DNA of 19,657 nucleotides from an uncultured cyanobacterium (GTDB lineage Bacteria; Cyanobacteriota; Cyanobacteriia; Cyanobacteriales; Chroococcidiopsidaceae), in assembly GCA_946221495.1 (NCBI GenBank), contig CAMIFA010000092.1, forward strand, positions 1-19,657, read 5' to 3'. The position numbers and the translations under genes are program-made. Position 1 is the first letter of the stretch; each line of letters begins with the position of its first letter. The notes beneath the pieces are model-generated. The model was not told where the DNA came from and made no database searches. It saw only the letters and a list, made by a program, of their open reading frames with translations. This document shows, piece by piece, positions 1-7,405 of the stretch.

Positions 1-258
1 CAACGATCAGGTTTTAATACTTACCTACGAGACTTCAACACTCGCTTACGAGGTTTTGATACTCACTGATGAGACTCCAAGACTCGTTGACAAGACTCCA
101 AGACTCAACGATCAGGTTTTAATACTTACCTACGAGACTTCAACACTCGCTTACGAGGTTCTGATACTCACTGATGAGACTCCAAGACTCAACGATGAGG
201 TTTTAATACTTACCTACGAGACTTCAACACTCGCTTACAAGGTTCTGATACTTGCTGA
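1..258. repeat. 21-bp tandem repeat (minisatellite) with higher-order order
   Basis: Twelve consecutive 21-bp units run from position 1 to 252, and a degenerate thirteenth follows. Units begin at 1, 22, 43, 64, 85, 106, 127, 148, 169, 190, 211 and 232. By sequence they fall into types in the order A B C D E A B C D A B C. Types D and E share the ending ACTCCAAGACT, and types A and C share GGTTnTGATACT-like endings. Because 21 is a multiple of 3, the plus-strand frame starting at position 2 is open through the whole array and stops at 268. It encodes heptapeptides such as LTDETPR, LNDQVLI, LTYETST and LAYEVLI. This could be the C-terminus of a repeat protein that starts left of the window, or non-coding DNA that happens to be open. 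No ATG or ribosome site is visible, so it is listed as a repeat. Confidence 0.9.
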
Positions 259-301
259 TATAACTTGAAGCTGGGAGTTTGGACTTCTAGAGGCGATCGC
301 C

Positions 302-1009
302 CTAATCCAAATTATCTGGATCAACACCAAGCGATCGCAATCTTTCTACTAGCCGTTCAGCCCTTAATCTTTCCTGTTCCAACTGTTGTTGAGCAATTTC
401 CTTCTGCTGCTGTTCTTGCTGGGCTGCTTCTTCTGGTAAAGGTACTAAAGTGCCATCAGACGTAAAGTAACGTAATTTCCCTGCTGCTACACCCAGATAT
501 AAACCTAAAATCTCACTCCATCTCCAGCCTCTAGCATCGGGTGAAATTTCTTGATAGTGATTGCCGACTAGCCTAAAACCAGCAAACTCCAAATCATCTG
601 GTGAAAACCAAAAATATTCTGGTGTCCGAAATTGATTTTGGTACAGTTCTTTTTTTAATGTCCGATCAACACTAGCCGTTGAAGTTGAGAGTAATTCGAT
701 AATTAAATCTGGGTATTTGCCTGCTTCTTCCCACACTACCCAAGACTTGCGATCGCCTTTTTCTGTATCTTTTACTAAGAAAAAGTCAGGTCCCCGAAAG
801 TCACGATTTCGTAGTTGTTGGCGACTAAAATAAATCGTCAGATTAGCGCCAATAAAAAAATCATTCCGCTCTCGCCACAACCACTCTAGGCAAGAAACAA
901 GGATGAGCAACTGAGTATAGTGTAAAGAGCTTTCCATTTCTGGCTCATCGCTCAAAAGCTGGGTAGCATCTGGCATTTGATCTGCCAACTCTTGCGCTGT
1001 CAGGTACAT
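302..1009 (-). CDS. Uma2 family protein (DUF820, PD-(D/E)XK nuclease fold)
   Basis: This 235-residue protein belongs to the Uma2/DUF820 family, which is strongly expanded in cyanobacteria and has a restriction-endonuclease-like fold. Its cellular role is not established. Visible landmarks are the N-terminal MYLTAQELADQMPDA segment, the GPDFFLVKD motif with Asp75, and PDLIIELLS with Glu105. Lysines at 119-120 follow, then the EYFWFSPDD strand near 131-139. Asp75, Glu105 and Lys119 or Lys120 are the probable PD-(D/E)XK residues. Residues about 194-226 form a Gln/Glu-rich predicted coiled coil, and the chain ends in RSLGVDPDNLD, a common ending for this group. It lies 59 bp downstream of map on the same strand with a small hairpin between, so it may be read through from map. 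Family assignment is firm; function is unknown. Confidence 0.85.
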   Translation of the reverse strand: MYLTAQELADQMPDATQLLSDEPEMESSLHYTQLLILVSCLEWLWRERNDFFIGANLTIYFSRQQLRNRDFRGPDFFLVKDTEKGDRKSWVVWEEAGKYPDLIIELLSTSTASVDRTLKKELYQNQFRTPEYFWFSPDDLEFAGFRLVGNHYQEISPDARGWRWSEILGLYLGVAAGKLRYFTSDGTLVPLPEEAAQQEQQQKEIAQQQLEQERLRAERLVERLRSLGVDPDNLD

Positions 1010-1043
1010 ACTGCAACCAGAGATAATTCAAGAGGATGTAAGC

Positions 1044-1060
1044 GGGGTGATTACCACCCC
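1044..1060. other. Small perfect hairpin between map and the Uma2 gene
   Basis: GGGGTG (1044-1049) and CACCCC (1055-1060) form a perfect 6-bp stem with a 5-nt loop, starting 8 bp beyond the map stop codon. Neither strand has a clear U-tract directly after it, so it is at best a weak terminator or an RNA-stabilising element. Confidence 0.4.
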
Positions 1061-1068
1061 TAGAAAAC

Positions 1069-1893
1069 TTAAACCTTAGAGCGATCAGTCAAAATCTCAT
1101 AACCGGTATCTGTTACCAAGACGGTATGCTCAAACTGAGCCGATAGAGAATTATCTACTGTTACAGCTGTCCAGCGATCGGATAATGTGCGTGTAAACTT
1201 AGAACCTGCATTGACAATTGGCTCGATCGCTAGTGTCATTCCGGCGCGTAGCTTCACATTAGGCATCTCCCGAGTCCGGAAGTTAAATACTGACGGTTCC
1301 TCGTGTAAATTGCGACCGACACCATGACCAGTAAAATCTTCAACTATGCTACAGCCATTGGCTTCTACATGGTCTTGAATTGCCCCAGCAAGATCAATTA
1401 GGTAGTTTCCGGCTTTAACTTGGGCAATTCCTTGATAAAGAGCTTCTTCCGCAACGCGAATTAACTTAGCTGCTTCTGGGGTAACTTCACCAACTGCGAT
1501 CGTAATGCAGGAGTCGCCATGAAAGCCTTGTTGATAAGCACCCGTGTCCACCTTTAAAACATCTCCCGCCCGAATTACTTTCTTGGGGCTAGGGATACCA
1601 TGTACAACTTCATTATTAATACTAGAGCAGATGGAACCTGGAAAACCGTGATAGCCCTTAAAACTAGGCGTTGCGCCCATCTCACGGATGCGCTTTTCTG
1701 CATGAGCATCCAGATCAGCAGTCGTCATTCCCGGCTCTACGATCTCCGAAATTTCTTTCAGCACTGTAGCCACGATCTTTGCCGATTGGCGCATGATCTC
1801 AATTTCACGCGCAGATTTAATTTCAATTCCTCGACGTTTCTTAGCACGAGGAGGTTGAGCCGGTTGAGAAAGCAGATTAGTAAGAATGTTCAT
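1069..1893 (-). CDS. map: Type I methionine aminopeptidase
   Basis: This cytosolic metalloenzyme removes the initiator methionine from nascent proteins. The 274-residue sequence has all five metal ligands of the pita-bread fold: Asp116 (KVDTGAY), Asp127 (GFHGDSC), His190 (TGHGVGR), Glu224 (LAIEPI) and Glu255 (SAQFEHT). The substrate-binding His99 (NEVVHGIP) is also present. The catalytic domain begins near residue 24 (IEIKSAREIEIMR). About 22 residues precede it and include a basic, proline-containing stretch (PPRAKKRR); this makes the protein a little longer than the bacterial minimum. Cyanobacteria usually encode several map paralogues, so this need not be the only one. The ATG at 1893 is the first in frame. 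Expression is probably constitutive, and no promoter could be recognised with confidence upstream. Confidence 0.95.
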   Translation of the reverse strand: MNILTNLLSQPAQPPRAKKRRGIEIKSAREIEIMRQSAKIVATVLKEISEIVEPGMTTADLDAHAEKRIREMGATPSFKGYHGFPGSICSSINNEVVHGIPSPKKVIRAGDVLKVDTGAYQQGFHGDSCITIAVGEVTPEAAKLIRVAEEALYQGIAQVKAGNYLIDLAGAIQDHVEANGCSIVEDFTGHGVGRNLHEEPSVFNFRTREMPNVKLRAGMTLAIEPIVNAGSKFTRTLSDRWTAVTVDNSLSAQFEHTVLVTDTGYEILTDRSKV

Positions 1894-2587
1894 GTAAATT
1901 AAAAGGTAGTTAAGCGTACTACATCAAGAGGACACTGTTATTTTGCCCGTTTGAGGTAAGCAGTTATTTACAGCTACCTGGAATGCCTCTTGCTACGTGA
2001 GGATGTACGTTCACAAACTCTTGTAGCGCTAGTCTCTTGCCCAGGATAATTGAAAACTAGTCTATATCTTAAGTTAACTGATCTTGATAATATACTGATA
2101 CAGCATTCAGCGTGTAGTAAAGGATCAATAGGACTAAACCACAACCGCCGACATTAAAATGCAACTTCTTTCCAGCACTATCAGTAATATAAAACGTTAG
2201 ATGCATATAACACTACAGTTAGCTATGAATTTTAATTGCTATAACACCACTCCTTTAAATGCCTGCTATATTTAAGTTCCTGGAAATTCTTAGTATTAAA
2301 ATCTCCTCAATAAAAACTCAATATCTAATACTGTGAGTTAGCAACACTAAGCTAAGTAAACAATAGTGCTGCACTTAAATAAAAACTCGTTAAGAATATA
2401 ACTACTTTTGGTAGAGGCGCTAATCTATTAAATCTTTCTCTGGATATTAGCTTAGACTCGCTATTAGGTTTAGTATCTGAAAAATTAGAGAGATCTGCCC
2501 ATCTTTAGTATTAGTTAATTACTGTGTTTAATATTACATTGGCTAATTAGCTAATGCTTAAAAGGCATAATTAAGAGGAGTTCCTGC
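1894..2587. other. Gene-free, AT-rich intergenic region
   Basis: This stretch lies between the divergent map and manganese catalase genes, so it should hold both promoters. I found no reading frame with coding character, no tRNA-like arms and no strong hairpin with a U-tract. AT content rises toward the catalase. The only clear signal is the ribosome-binding site AAGAGGAG at 2573-2580, seven bases before the catalase start. Confidence 0.6.
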
Positions 2588-3280
2588 GTGTTTTTTCATA
2601 AAAAAGAAACAATTCACACTGTAAATATCAATGAAGCTAATCCGCGTTTTGCCCAGTTACTATTAGAGCAATTTGGTGGAGCAACCGGAGAACTTACTGC
2701 GGCTTTGCAATACTGGGTGCAGTCTTTCCATGTTGAGAATGTAGGTATTAAAGATATGCTGCAAGATATTGCAATTGAAGAATTTGGTCATTTGGAAATG
2801 GTGGGCAAACTAATTGAAAGTCACACCAAAAATGTTGACCAAACAGAAGCTTATAAAAGTTCATTGTTTGCAGTACGTGGCATGGGACCGCATTTTCTAG
2901 ATAGCCAAGGTAGTGCGTGGACAGCAAGTTACATAAATGAAGGCGGCGATGTGGTACGTGACCTACGTGCTAACATTGCTGCTGAAGCTGGAGCGCGTCA
3001 AACGTATGAATCTTTAATTAAATTGGCTCCGGATGAAGGTACTAAGAAAACTTTAGTGCATCTGCTAACCCGCGAGATTTCCCATACTCAGATGTTTATG
3101 AAGGCTCTAGATTCACTGGGTAAACTAACTGATCCTTTATTTGGAAATATTCAACCGGACGAAACTGTTGATATTTACTACAACTTGTCTTCCAATGGTA
3201 AAGAAGATGAGCGGGGGCCTTGGAATTCTGAGCCGAATTTCCGTTATGTTGCTGACCCAGTTACTGAAAGTAAATCGTAG
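2588..3280 (+). CDS. Manganese catalase (short cyanobacterial type)
   Basis: This is a non-heme, dimanganese catalase that converts hydrogen peroxide to water and oxygen in the cytoplasm. It has a four-helix ferritin-like fold. The 230-residue protein shows the two metal-binding helix pairs: Glu35 (GELTAALQY), Glu65 and His68 (EEFGHLE), Glu133 (AAEAG) and Glu163 with His166 (REISHTQM). That matches the E/ExxH/E/ExxH ligand set known for this family. It is shorter than the roughly 266-residue Lactobacillus enzyme and resembles the short KatA/KatB-type proteins of Nostoc and the CotJC group. The start is GTG, chosen because of an excellent Shine-Dalgarno AAGAGGAG seven bases upstream. It is monocistronic, with a terminator hairpin about 40 bp after the stop. 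Expression under oxidative or desiccation stress is plausible but is inferred from the family. Confidence 0.9.
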   Translation: MFFHKKETIHTVNINEANPRFAQLLLEQFGGATGELTAALQYWVQSFHVENVGIKDMLQDIAIEEFGHLEMVGKLIESHTKNVDQTEAYKSSLFAVRGMGPHFLDSQGSAWTASYINEGGDVVRDLRANIAAEAGARQTYESLIKLAPDEGTKKTLVHLLTREISHTQMFMKALDSLGKLTDPLFGNIQPDETVDIYYNLSSNGKEDERGPWNSEPNFRYVADPVTESKS

Positions 3281-3320
3281 TTATGTGGCACTCAAATTAA
3301 GCTAGGGATAATATAATATG

Positions 3321-3356
3321 AGTCAGTGGGTAGTTAGCCTGCTGACTTATTTATTT
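3321..3356 (+). terminator. Probable rho-independent terminator of the catalase gene
   Basis: AGTCAG (3321-3326) pairs with CTGACT (3342-3347). The stem extends inward to about 11 bp if G-U pairs are allowed, with a 5-nt loop. It is followed by the T-rich run TATTTATTT and lies 40 bp after the catalase stop codon. Confidence 0.6.
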
Positions 3357-3554
3357 AAATGCTAAATAATATAATTAAAAATATCAATTAAAAGCAGACA
3401 CTAAATAATACTAGATGATAAGAAAGTTAGTTGAACTAAGTATAACTAGTTATTATCTATTGAAAATAGAAGTATTTGATACAGAAATGCTATAAAAAAC
3501 AATATTAGCTAATTAATAATATATTTAAAGTTAAACTCAGTTACACATTTATAA

Positions 3555-4349
3555 ATGTCATCTGCTTATCTGTTGGTGTCTCACGGAAGCCGCGATCCAC
3601 GTCCTGAATATGCTATGGAGCAGCTGGCAAAGCTGATTTCTCAATCTCAAGCATCAGTTGAAATAGCAGATTGGAAAAAAACTGTAAATAAAAGTGGGTT
3701 ACGAAACACGCTTAATGCTATTGAGCTAGCCGCACCTCTCTTAGAAATGCTGGTAGGTACGGCTTATTTAGAACTGAGTGCTGAACCATTACACAAGCAG
3801 ATTAAACAATTTGCCGATCGCGCTCAAGCATCTGGATACAACTCCATTCAAATAGTACCCTTGTTTCTATTACCTGGAGTTCATGTAATGGAAGATATTC
3901 CAGCTCAAGTAGCGATCGCTCAACAAGCTTTGGGACAAATCAAAGTTAATTTGCGACCTCATTTAGGTACTCATGAGCGTTTAAGTCATCTACTGGCGAA
4001 CTCGATGGCTGGCAAAGAGGCAGATACTTGGATATTGTTAGCTCACGGTAGCCGTCGCCCTGGTGCTAAACAAAGTGTTGAAGCTATAGCAGCACAATTG
4101 AACGCGGTAGCTGCATACTGGGCGGTGTCGCCAAAGTTAGAATCGCGGGTGAAAGCGTTAGTTGACGCGGGTAATCAGCAGATTGGAATTATGCCATACT
4201 TTCTATTTGCTGGCGGAATTACAGATGCGATCGCTGTTAGTGTTGAGCAGCTCAAAGAGCAGTTTCCATCTGTGAATTTTTATCTCGCTGAACCTATAGG
4301 AGCAAGTTCCTATTTAGCTGATTTAATTGGGGATTTGATTGAGAAATGA
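3555..4349 (+). CDS. sirB: Sirohydrochlorin ferrochelatase, two-domain (SirB/CbiX type)
   Basis: This enzyme inserts Fe2+ (or Co2+ in CbiX relatives) into sirohydrochlorin, the last step of siroheme synthesis, which supplies nitrite and sulfite reductases. The 264 residues form two tandem CbiX domains. The N-terminal half opens with LLVSHGSRDPRP (His10) and has the second metal-binding segment LPGVHVMEDIP (His110). The C-terminal half opens with LLAHGSRRPG (His164), but the matching later segment reads PYFLFAGGITDAI with no histidine. The functional metal site is therefore most likely in the N-terminal half. The ATG at 3555 directly precedes the conserved SSAYLLVSHGS. Its stop overlaps the start of cobA (ATGA), which implies translational coupling. 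No strong ribosome site is seen, and the upstream 200 bp is very AT-rich. Confidence 0.9.
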   Translation: MSSAYLLVSHGSRDPRPEYAMEQLAKLISQSQASVEIADWKKTVNKSGLRNTLNAIELAAPLLEMLVGTAYLELSAEPLHKQIKQFADRAQASGYNSIQIVPLFLLPGVHVMEDIPAQVAIAQQALGQIKVNLRPHLGTHERLSHLLANSMAGKEADTWILLAHGSRRPGAKQSVEAIAAQLNAVAAYWAVSPKLESRVKALVDAGNQQIGIMPYFLFAGGITDAIAVSVEQLKEQFPSVNFYLAEPIGASSYLADLIGDLIEK

Positions 4350-5149
4350 ACCGCCAAGACGCAGAGAACGCCAAGGCATTAGAGAAGTACCTGGGCAAAG
4401 TTTACCTAGTAGGTGCGGGGCCAGGAGATCCCGGGTTATTCACGCTCAAGGGTAAGGCATTGTTAGAGTGTGCAGATGTAGTTATCTATGATGCTTTAGT
4501 AAGTGGGGCAATTCTGGGAATGATTAACCCCATAGCAGAAAAAATTGATGCTGGCAAGCGGCGCGGGCGGCATTCTCTAAGACAAGCTGATATTACGCAG
4601 TTATTGATTGCCAAGGCTCAAACTGCTGCTGTTGTAGTGCGGCTCAAAGGAGGCGATCCGTTTGTATTTGGTCGCGGTGGCGAGGAGATGGAAGACTTAG
4701 TAAAAGCTGGGGTGGCTGTAGAAGTAGTTCCGGGTGTAACTTCCGGAATTGCGGCTCCTGCTTATGCGGGAATTCCGTTAACGCATCGAGATTACAGTTC
4801 TTCGGTGACGTTTGTAACGGGTCATGAAGCAGCTGGCAAGTATCGACCAATAGTTAAATGGCAGGCGATCGCCCAAGGATCAGAAACAATTGTGATTTAC
4901 ATGGGGATTCACAATCTGCCTTATATTGTGGAACAATTACACGGAGCAGGATTAAGTTTAGATACTCCGATCGCGTTGGTACGTTGGGGTACGCGACCAG
5001 AACAGGAAGAATTAATTGGTACGTTGGCAACAATTGTGGCACAAATGGAGGCAGTTCAATTTGGAGCGCCTGCGATCGCTATTGTTGGTGATGTGGTAAA
5101 TCTGCATAATATCTTGTCTAATTGTCGCCCGATTAATCCAAAACTATAA
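4346..5149 (+). CDS. cobA: Uroporphyrinogen-III C-methyltransferase
   Basis: This SAM-dependent enzyme methylates uroporphyrinogen III at C-2 and C-7 to give precorrin-2, the branch point to siroheme and cobalamin. The 267-residue protein has the SUMT signatures: VGAGPGDPG (22-30), VVRLKGGDPFVFGRGGEE (97-114), VVPGVTSGIAAPAYAGIPLTHR (127-148) and the C-terminal GAPAIAIVGDVV. It is a monofunctional CobA, without the CysG dehydrogenase/chelatase domain; the chelatase is supplied by overlapping sirB. A precorrin-2 dehydrogenase must be elsewhere. The first ~15 residues (MNRQDAENAKALEK) are not conserved in the family and are encoded by sequence that looks like a common cyanobacterial dispersed repeat. 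The ATG at 4346 overlaps the sirB TGA; no better start lies before LGKVYLVGAG. Confidence 0.95.
   Translation: MNRQDAENAKALEKYLGKVYLVGAGPGDPGLFTLKGKALLECADVVIYDALVSGAILGMINPIAEKIDAGKRRGRHSLRQADITQLLIAKAQTAAVVVRLKGGDPFVFGRGGEEMEDLVKAGVAVEVVPGVTSGIAAPAYAGIPLTHRDYSSSVTFVTGHEAAGKYRPIVKWQAIAQGSETIVIYMGIHNLPYIVEQLHGAGLSLDTPIALVRWGTRPEQEELIGTLATIVAQMEAVQFGAPAIAIVGDVVNLHNILSNCRPINPKL
4347..4385. repeat. Dispersed-repeat fragment forming the cobA 5' end
   Basis: The bases just after the cobA ATG (CCGCCAAGACGCAGAGAACG, then CCAAGG) match a repeat style found widely between genes in cyanobacteria. A related stretch occurs in this window at about 17699-17730 (AGACGCCAAGAACGCCAAG). The shared core is AGACGC followed by AGAACGCCAAG. 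Confidence 0.55.
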
Positions 5150-5515
5150 AACTTCTCACCACTAAGTAATAACTAAATTCATAGCTAAAAAGACAATTAA
5201 TCTGTTTGCTTCTCAGCGAGGTTAAAAGTTGCAAACAGCTTGCTAAATTGATTTTAGTTATTGACTGATCTAAGCGCTTAAATAAAAGCTGAAAAAGAGG
5301 GCAATTTGTTATTAAAAGCTCAAAGTAATCTTATAGAAGTTAGATACTAGCTTTATGCTACTAAGCTAGAGGCAAGGGCGCTAGGTATTAGATATGTTTA
5401 ATCCTAACTAGCTACAACCCAAATATCTCTAGGTAATTGTGTTTGTGTGTTCATTAACGCGATCGCCAACCCTAAAAGCTAGACTACGAGAACTGGAACT
5501 TAAGCTACAACAATT
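5150..5515. other. Gene-free intergenic region
   Basis: This AT-rich stretch between cobA and the pseudouridine synthase has no convincing reading frame, RNA gene or terminator. A HIP1 site lies at about 5459, close to the downstream gene. Confidence 0.5.
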
Positions 5516-6445
5516 GTGACTGAAATTAATTTACAAATCACTGAAAAAGGCGATCGCCTTGACCGTTATCTAGCACAGCAATTAACTCATTTATCGCGAT
5601 CGCGCCTACAAAACTTAATTGAGCAAGGAAACGTTCAACTTAATGGCAAAATCTGCACGTCGAAAAAAGTAACAATTCAACCAGGCGATTATATTCATAT
5701 TCAGATTCCAGAAGCTCAACCGTTAGACCTCCAACCCGAAGATATCCCTTTAGAAATTCTTTATGAAGATGACTCGTTGCTAATTATTAACAAACCAGCT
5801 GGCTTAGTCGTCCACCCCGCTCCTGGTCATGCAAACGGTACGCTAGTGAATGCTCTGCTGGCACACTGCACTTTACCCGGCATTGGCGGAGTCCAGCGCC
5901 CAGGAATTGTGCATCGGCTGGATAAGGATACGACAGGGGCAATTGCGATCGCCAAAACTGATCTAGCACATCAACATCTCCAAGCACAACTGAAAGCCAA
6001 AACTGCACGGCGGGAATACTTGGGGATAGTTCATGGTTCCCCGCGCTCTCAAAGTGGCACAATTGACCTGCCTATCGGTCGTCATCCTGTAGAGCGTAAG
6101 AAAATGGCTGTTGTATCGATTGAGCATGGACGCGCAGCTGTAACTCACTGGCAAGTCAAAGAACGATTAGGTAACTACACTTTGATGCAGTTTTCCTTAG
6201 AGACAGGGCGCACCCACCAAATTCGCGTCCATACTGCCCACATAGGGCATCCGATTCTCGGAGACGCTGTTTATGGTTCTGGTCGTTCTGCAGGTGTAAA
6301 CTTACCAGGGCAAGCACTCCACGCTTGGAGACTAAGATTACAGCATCCTCTAACAGAGGAGTGGATCGAGGTAACAGCGCCGCTACCGCTAACATTTATC
6401 ACTTTACTTAATGTCCTACGACGACGAATTGCCATCTCTCCTTAG
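5516..6445 (+). CDS. RluA/RluD family pseudouridine synthase
   Basis: This enzyme converts specific uridines in RNA, most likely 23S rRNA, to pseudouridine. The 309-residue protein has an N-terminal S4 RNA-binding domain (about 13-75, with RLDRYLAQQL and RSRLQNLIEQGNVQLNG). The catalytic domain begins near LYEDDSLLIINKPAGLVVHP. The catalytic aspartate is Asp136 in the signature GIVHRLDKDTTG, and ETGRTHQIRVH with HPILGDAVYG follow as expected. Length and domain order fit RluD, but the exact target cannot be read from sequence. The start is GTG at 5516, giving MTEINLQITEKGDRLDRYL; no clear Shine-Dalgarno is visible. It stands alone, with a run of seven Ts starting 8 bp after the stop. Confidence 0.93.
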   Translation: MTEINLQITEKGDRLDRYLAQQLTHLSRSRLQNLIEQGNVQLNGKICTSKKVTIQPGDYIHIQIPEAQPLDLQPEDIPLEILYEDDSLLIINKPAGLVVHPAPGHANGTLVNALLAHCTLPGIGGVQRPGIVHRLDKDTTGAIAIAKTDLAHQHLQAQLKAKTARREYLGIVHGSPRSQSGTIDLPIGRHPVERKKMAVVSIEHGRAAVTHWQVKERLGNYTLMQFSLETGRTHQIRVHTAHIGHPILGDAVYGSGRSAGVNLPGQALHAWRLRLQHPLTEEWIEVTAPLPLTFITLLNVLRRRIAISP

Positions 6446-6647
6446 ATAGAATTTTTTTGTTACTTATAGTATAGTTTTGTTGCTAGTAATTGGCTTGTCA
6501 GCAAGTAAATAAACTACGGCTAGAGAGTAAGTCGGAAATTAACATAGGGAGAAATACTAGCTCCTGAAAAAGGTTACAAGCCGCAATATTTATTTGCACG
6601 AGAAGAAATTGTTTAGATACTGCGATGTGAGCTAATACTTCTCGATT

Positions 6648-6757
6648 AGCGGCGGTTGAAACCGCATCTATACAGGTTAAAAGTTTAGAAAGTGCTGTAG
6701 TCTACGTAAGCAGACGAGCGCTTGTGTAGCTGCGACTTCTAGTCGCTAGGGCTTGGA
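6648..6757. repeat. Palindromic dispersed repeat (MITE-like)
   Basis: Three short inverted repeats lie in a row: GCGGTT-GA-AACCGC (6652-6665), an imperfect GTCTAC/GCAGAC hairpin in the stretch reading GTCTACGTAAGCAGAC, and GCGAC-TTCTA-GTCGC (6732-6746). From memory, both the GCGGTTGAAACCGC element and the tail TAGCTGCGACTTCTAGTCGC belong to a family scattered between genes of many large-genome cyanobacteria. Boundaries are approximate. Confidence 0.65.
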
Positions 6758-7359
6758 TTTTTGAGCTGCTTTGGACGAATACATCAAGGACGTTGCCCTA
6801 TCCTCATGCTTTGTGGAGATCCTTAGGTAAAGAATCATGCTTAATTAACTGTAATATTTACACATAATACGTTTATATTTCTTTATAAAACTACTTGATT
6901 TACTAGCGCATCTTAAAGCTTAAATCTATTGTTATCAGTAATTTTCGGAGTTTATTAAGAAAAAATAAATTTTTATTTTAAGCCACGAGTAAGCATAAAT
7001 ACTGTTAAGTCTTATTAAGAGTAAATTGTTAATAAATTACTGAATTGTTTACCTCTAAAGAGTTAGAGCCTTTCTCGGAGCAATCATTTTCTGGTTAATA
7101 ATTTGTAACAAATTAAGCCACGACAGCATTGTATAAAGATTACCTGGAGGGGATAAACGACAGACAAAAGTTAGATAATGCACACTGTTAGTAAAGTTCG
7201 CTAGTTTCTCATAAAAGCAAGAAACATTCTCAGATTTCTGAACTTAATACCAGTTGAATGTAAATTCACGGTGAAAGAGAAATTTGGTGGCGGCTTGAAT
7301 AGAGTGATTTTGCTCTTGTCTGCTGGGTTTTATTCCAGGTTTATAAAACATTCCCGCTT

Positions 7360-7405
7360 TATAATCAAAACTGCACTCAACTAAGCAAGTAGGAGAATTG
7401 AGTTC
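7360..7405 (+). promoter_or_regulatory. Candidate -10 box and ribosome site of the cpc operon
   Basis: TATAAT occurs at 7360-7365, 40 bp before the cpcB start, but has no good -35 partner. Another -10-like TATAAA is at 7132-7137 and would give a leader of about 260 nt. The Shine-Dalgarno AGGAG at 7391-7395, ten bases before the ATG at 7406, is clear. Which promoter is used cannot be decided from sequence. Confidence 0.35.

Larger units (their letters stand above)
6446..7405. other. 960-bp gene-free region upstream of the cpc operon
   Basis: This region holds no reading frame with coding character and no tRNA. Its left part contains a T-run just after the preceding gene and a palindromic dispersed repeat (about 6648-6757). 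The right part, from about 6840, is AT-rich and should contain the cpc promoter(s) and a leader. It contains short direct repeats: TTAAGCCACGA at 6978 and 7113, TTATTAAGA at 6952 and 7012, and TCGGAG near 6945 and 7075. Confidence 0.6.

Noticed and set aside
1..268. CRISPR array
   Set aside because: The repeats are contiguous 21-bp units with no unique spacers between them, and no cas gene is present.
265..465. Plus-strand reading frame overlapping the end of the Uma2 gene
   Set aside because: It is antisense to a well-supported gene, and its Leu/Ala/Val-rich product mirrors the coiled-coil coding strand. No family features.
1600..1902. Plus-strand 100-residue frame opposite map
   Set aside because: It lies wholly antisense to map, which has all active-site residues.
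1894..2587. A tRNA or small RNA gene in the long gap
   Set aside because: No T-arm-like GGTTCGAATCC or cloverleaf pairing was found. A small RNA without strong structure cannot be excluded.
4858..5091. Overlapping frame inside cobA
   Set aside because: It is out-of-frame within a conserved gene, and its protein is rich in Cys/Arg/Asn without family features.
5787..6395. Several minus-strand frames under the pseudouridine synthase
   Set aside because: They are shadows of a gene with intact catalytic motifs.
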